Shown here piece after piece: positions 7,997 through 12,106 of a DNA stretch of 12,106 bases. Source of the stretch: Ulvibacterium sp039819225 (GTDB lineage: Bacteria; Bacteroidota; Bacteroidia; Flavobacteriales; Flavobacteriaceae); contig JBCBSN010000133.1 of assembly GCA_039819225.1 (NCBI GenBank), forward strand, positions 1 through 12,106, read 5' to 3'. Each line of letters opens with the position of its first letter. The stretch's first letter is position 1. Under the pieces are notes generated by a model. The model had not been told where the DNA came from. It worked only from the letters and a program-made list of their open reading frames with translations, and searched no databases. The translations under genes and the position numbers were made by a program.

Positions 7997-8020
7997 ACGG
8001 TGCAAATAGCAAAAAGTGTT

Positions 8021-8066
8021 TCCTGAAAATATGCGACATTTTGCGTATTTTCAGGATTCTTTTTTT
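8021..8066 (+). terminator. Intrinsic terminator of the pfkA-gapA unit
   Basis: A 15-bp stem (8021-8035 with 8042-8056; eleven Watson-Crick pairs at the base, then two U-G wobbles flanking two GC pairs) with a 6-nt loop is followed by TTCTTTTTTT (8057-8066). This is a textbook rho-independent terminator oriented for transcription on the plus strand, 24 bp after the gapA stop. The next gene on the same strand begins only 12 bp after the T-run. Confidence 0.87.
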
Positions 8067-8078
8067 AAAGCTTAGGAT

Positions 8079-8928
<850 letters not shown>

Positions 8929-8936
<8 letters not shown>

Positions 8937-9309
8937 TTGCTATCATGCCAATTTCCACGTTTACAAACTTGGGGAGATTGGCCACTTCCACGGTTTCCCT
9001 TGCCGGGGCGGTTTCCGGATCAAAATAAGTGCCGTATGCCGTATTGATCTGGGAAAACTGGCGCATATCCTTAACAAAAATAGTGGCCTTCACCACATTT
9101 TGAAAGGTCATATCGGCCGCTTGCAGAATGGCCGCTAGGTTTTTCATACAGCGGTGGGTCTCCTCTTTAATAGTACCTTGGGTCAATTCTCCCGTTTCGG
9201 GATTTAAGGGGATCTGTCCGGAAATGTACAAGGTATTTCCGGCAAGGACGGCCTGATTGTAAGGACCTATAGGGGCCGGTGCTTTTGGGGTGTTTATTAT
9301 TTTCTTCAT
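8929..9309 (-). CDS. ridA: RidA family enamine/imine deaminase
   Basis: RidA (YjgF/YER057c/UK114) hydrolyses reactive 2-aminoacrylate and related enamines released by PLP enzymes, protecting PLP enzymes in the cytoplasm; it acts as a homotrimer. The 126-residue protein is full length and keeps the key residues of the active RidA subfamily: Y17 in G-P-Y-N-Q-A, S30 in Y-I-S-G-Q, R104 in A-P-A-R (the catalytic arginine) and E119 in N-V-E-I. The common S-C after P-A-R is replaced by E-T, a modest variation. The ATG at 9309 follows an A-rich leader. It lies 74 bp downstream of lptD on the same strand with no convincing terminator or promoter between, so it may be cotranscribed with lptD. Its stop lies within the 3' end of the kinase gene. 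Confidence 0.95.
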
Positions 9310-9383
9310 GTTCTTTTTTTCTTATACCCGTTCAACAAAATTCTTTTGATATTGTTTATGCACACGAACCCATTGACTGTGAA

Positions 9384-12106
9384 TCACCTTCGCAGGGGAG
9401 GTTGACTCCTATTCTCCCATTTTAGGTCTTTGAGAATGGAGCTTTTGATACCTATAAAAAAGTACCAACGTTCAAAACCTCCAAAAGGTGTCCAATTAAA
9501 ACGTAGTACAAAACTTTTAAGGTCCCTTTCAAAACGCAACTGCGTGAGTGTAAACCCCTTGTTCTTAAAATCGTACCCGGAAGAACCCCCTACGCGCCAA
9601 CGCGGGGAAAGCTCTATGTTGCCTGAAAACATTAGGGAATGACTGCTAAATTCATTTTGCCGGTTGGCATTGGAATAGGTGGCCTGGTAAGCCAACCGTA
9701 GATCCCAGGGTATTTTGGTGCCATAGATTGGATTTTCCACATCTCCGCCCTCATCTTCCTCTCTGCGTTCCAAGGACTGATCAAAACGATCCGCCCTACC
9801 AAAAAGGTCATCGGTCCTTCCTCCACTTTGGGCCACATAATCATAGGGGTCGTCTTCCTCCTCTTCCTCCTTTTCCTCATCCTTCTTTTTTCTGCCAAAG
9901 GAATCGCTATTTATGGAATATCCCATATTAACGCTTGCCCGTGTCAACCGGAGAAGACTACCCCCATTGTTGACGTTAAGTGTGTTTATACGTCTTCCAT
10001 TGTTGTCTATGGCATAAGGATCTAGGCCCATGGCAAAGTTAATGGACATTTTATTGTCCAAAATGGTGGTACCCCCATTTACATTAAGGGGGCTCAACCG
10101 CAAGGAATCCGATTCAAAATTATATCCTGTTGAGAGGTTCAGATTGCTGAGCAAAGGTATTTTCTTAGGTTCCGTGGCCGTGGAATCCTTATCCCTTACC
10201 TTGGCCTCGAACACATTGGCTAGGGAAAACCCTATACTATTGGAACGACCCAAACTGGGGGCTCCGTTCAAGGTGCCTTGAAAACGGCTATACTGTACCA
10301 CCTCTCCATCACCATCTATATATTGATCGTAAAACTGTTCAAAGGAGGGGGCATACCCATAACTTATAGAGGGCCGCATTACATGGCGTATGGCCTGTAT
10401 TTTTTTATCCTCACCAAAATTAAAGGTTCCGTACACCGTGGTACCTATACTAGCACTAAAGTTATAGGTGTTATAGCGGTCAAAACCGCTTATGGTATCC
10501 CTAACTACGCTCTGGGTTTCCTCATCAAAACGTTGTTCAAAGGTTTCCAAGGTCCATACATCCTCATAATTTCCACCAACGGAAACACTGAAAAACTTGG
10601 CCACCTTAAAGTTGGTGCTTATAGGGAGGCGATGTCTGGCCCCCACGCGGGCATTGTCGAACATTCGTCCCGTTAGAAAATCATCATCATTGGTTATAAG
10701 GCTGTTCCGTGCATTAACATCATATTGAAAGTTAAAGTTCTGGATCAGCCCCTTCTTTATGCCATCCCTTTTAACAAAGGGAAAAATACGCTCCATACTG
10801 CCCTGGAAAGTAGGCAATGTCATTTGGATATTGTTCTCCGGGGCATTGGCACTGGTGTTCTGGCTATGCGTGGCCGTGAGGCTCAAATTCACTGAAGGAT
10901 ACTCCGGAAAGGTCTTGGAGTAGGATATGGACGAATTTAAACTGTTGTTCTGGGTATTGGGCAAGTTCTGCTGCAGCAAGGAGTTTTGAAAATAGGTGCT
11001 ACTCCCCAGATTTACCGAAGCCGAGAAGCGAGAATTGGGATTGGCCTTGGTATCCTGTGAGTGGGATATCTGGATGTTGTAGATGGCCGTTCTGCTATAA
11101 TCGTCAAATCCTCTCTGGCTGGTAATCAGATTTTCAAATCTGAAATTTACATTTCCACGGAAGCGGTACCGTTTGGCATAAACGGACTGCCCCCTAAAAC
11201 CATAACTCCCGTTGGTATAGAAGTCCCCAGTAAGCGTAAGGTCCGCATAATCTCCAAGGGGAAAGTAGTATCCGCCGCCTTGTAGGAAGTAGCCCCGATC
11301 CGGGTCGTTTCCAAAAGTGGGCATAATGAGTCCGGCCGTTTGCCCTACGGTCAGCGGGAAATAGGCAAAGGGTAGGGCAATGGGTGTTGGCACATCGGCA
11401 ATATAGAGATTGGAGTATCCGGCAATAACCTTTTTCTTGGGTACAAATTTGGCTTTCCTAACACGTATGTAATAGTCTGGGTCAATGGTATCCTGGGAGG
11501 TGGTAAGTTTTCCTTCGAAAAGAAAATAGACGGAATCGTTTTCCTTTTTCGTGACTTCTGCGTACACCTTCATGGCATCGCTTCCCAACTGGCCCAGACC
11601 GGCCTGCTGCTCTGTTCTTGAATTCCATATCAGGGCCTTTTGCGTATCAAAGTTAAAGCGAATGGAATCCGGTCTTACCTCATTGGTACCTTGCTTAAAA
11701 AAGGGCAGTTGGGTGTAGTTACCCAACGAATCCTTGATGCGCCCTGCATATACCTCGTTCTTAACATAATCCATGATAATGATTCCCGCCTTAAGTTCAG
11801 TATCCTGGTAATAGATTTCTGCCTCGTTGTACAGATATATTTTTTGATCTTTCTGGCTTAGTTTCACATAATCCTTGGCCTTGTACTTGATTTTATCCAG
11901 CAAAAGGGGTTCCTTTTTTTCCAGGGTGTCCGTTTGGATAGTGTCACGGACGATATCCTCGGGCAGGTCCTCGAAGGTGAGAATTGGCGCAACCAGGGTA
12001 TCTTCTTCCGCCTTTATGGGAAGTGGAACAATCTTGTCCTCTTGGGAGTAGCCCCAAGTAAAACCAATCAAAAGTAGCAATAGGAATATCAGATATTGTC
12101 TTATAA
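9384..12106 (-). CDS. lptD: Putative LPS assembly protein LptD (OstA-like), 5' end beyond the window
   Basis: LptD is the outer-membrane barrel that, with LptE, inserts lipopolysaccharide into the outer leaflet. The frame is open to the right edge, about 906 codons. The visible N-terminus is R-Q-Y-L-I-F, a leucine-rich core and G-Y-S-Q, a signal peptide whose initiating methionine lies outside. The TTG at 12080 is inside this hydrophobic core and is an unlikely start. Numbering from that TTG, an OstA/LptA-like beta-jellyroll spans about 65-230, with the conserved segment A-K-F-V-P-K-K-K-V-I-A-G-Y at 210-222 and P-T-P-I-A-L-P-F at 231-238. The beta-barrel fills about 250-898, ending S-I-L-K-D-L-K-W-E-N-R. 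A highly charged, lysine then glutamate-rich segment sits at about 731-745. No cysteine occurs in the visible protein, so the disulfides of E. coli LptD are absent. ridA follows 74 bp downstream. Confidence 0.92.
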   Translation of the reverse strand, partial: IRQYLIFLLLLLIGFTWGYSQEDKIVPLPIKAEEDTLVAPILTFEDLPEDIVRDTIQTDTLEKKEPLLLDKIKYKAKDYVKLSQKDQKIYLYNEAEIYYQDTELKAGIIIMDYVKNEVYAGRIKDSLGNYTQLPFFKQGTNEVRPDSIRFNFDTQKALIWNSRTEQQAGLGQLGSDAMKVYAEVTKKENDSVYFLFEGKLTTSQDTIDPDYYIRVRKAKFVPKKKVIAGYSNLYIADVPTPIALPFAYFPLTVGQTAGLIMPTFGNDPDRGYFLQGGGYYFPLGDYADLTLTGDFYTNGSYGFRGQSVYAKRYRFRGNVNFRFENLITSQRGFDDYSRTAIYNIQISHSQDTKANPNSRFSASVNLGSSTYFQNSLLQQNLPNTQNNSLNSSISYSKTFPEYPSVNLSLTATHSQNTSANAPENNIQMTLPTFQGSMERIFPFVKRDGIKKGLIQNFNFQYDVNARNSLITNDDDFLTGRMFDNARVGARHRLPISTNFKVAKFFSVSVGGNYEDVWTLETFEQRFDEETQSVVRDTISGFDRYNTYNFSASIGTTVYGTFNFGEDKKIQAIRHVMRPSISYGYAPSFEQFYDQYIDGDGEVVQYSRFQGTLNGAPSLGRSNSIGFSLANVFEAKVRDKDSTATEPKKIPLLSNLNLSTGYNFESDSLRLSPLNVNGGTTILDNKMSINFAMGLDPYAIDNNGRRINTLNVNNGGSLLRLTRASVNMGYSINSDSFGRKKKDEEKEEEEEDDPYDYVAQSGGRTDDLFGRADRFDQSLERREEDEGGDVENPIYGTKIPWDLRLAYQATYSNANRQNEFSSHSLMFSGNIELSPRWRVGGSSGYDFKNKGFTLTQLRFERDLKSFVLRFNWTPFGGFERWYFFIGIKSSILKDLKWENRSQPPLRR

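Noticed and set aside
6998..8005. A 335-codon open frame on the minus strand covering the whole of gapA.
   Set aside because: It is an exact shadow of a highly conserved gene, has a composition unlike a real protein and no recognisable motif. Biased codon use in gapA explains the lack of stops.
9336..9348. CAAAA-TTC-TTTTG hairpin between lptD and ridA as a terminator.
   Set aside because: The stem is only 5 bp, almost all AT, and no T-run follows in the direction of transcription.
12078..12080. TTG as the start of lptD.
   Set aside because: The frame continues upstream to the window edge through R-Q-Y-L-I-F-L and the TTG lies inside the signal-peptide core, so the true start is outside the window.

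Overview
The window reads as a conserved housekeeping stretch of a Bacteroidota chromosome, most likely a marine Flavobacteriaceae. The evidence is threefold. The promoters are of the Bacteroidota type (TAnnTTTG -7 boxes) and there are no clear Shine-Dalgarno sites. TamB and LptD have the form typical of that phylum. The gene neighbourhood (tsaD divergent from tamB, pfkA-gapA-N-acetylglucosamine kinase, ridA next to lptD) is one I recall from flavobacteria. The genus assignment is inference. I see no mobile elements, CRISPR arrays, tRNAs or rRNAs.

Layout. Positions 1-226 hold two pieces of one TfoX/Sxy-like gene in opposite orientations: the N-terminal half on the minus strand (226 to 53) and a C-terminal piece on the plus strand (1 to 72). 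They converge at about 63-70, which indicates an inversion or a fold-back artefact at the window edge. Next comes tsaD (minus), which makes the tRNA t6A modification. It is divergent from tamB (plus), a 1480-residue inner-membrane-anchored periplasmic protein of envelope assembly. A 155-bp gap with a clear -7 box leads into pfkA and gapA, two glycolytic genes in one transcription unit closed by a strong intrinsic terminator. Only 12 bp later a BadF/BadG-type N-acetylglucosamine kinase starts on the same strand. Its 3' end overlaps by 8 bp the 3' end of ridA, which lies on the minus strand just downstream of lptD. lptD runs off the right edge, so its start is outside the window.

Functionally there are three themes: outer-membrane biogenesis (tamB, lptD), central and amino-sugar metabolism (pfkA, gapA, the kinase) and housekeeping quality control (tsaD, ridA). 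I found no convincing novel multi-gene system. The observations most worth following are the scrambled tfoX-like gene, the tamB start (an ATC sits where ATG is expected), the terminator placed almost on top of the kinase start, and the complete absence of cysteine in the visible LptD.
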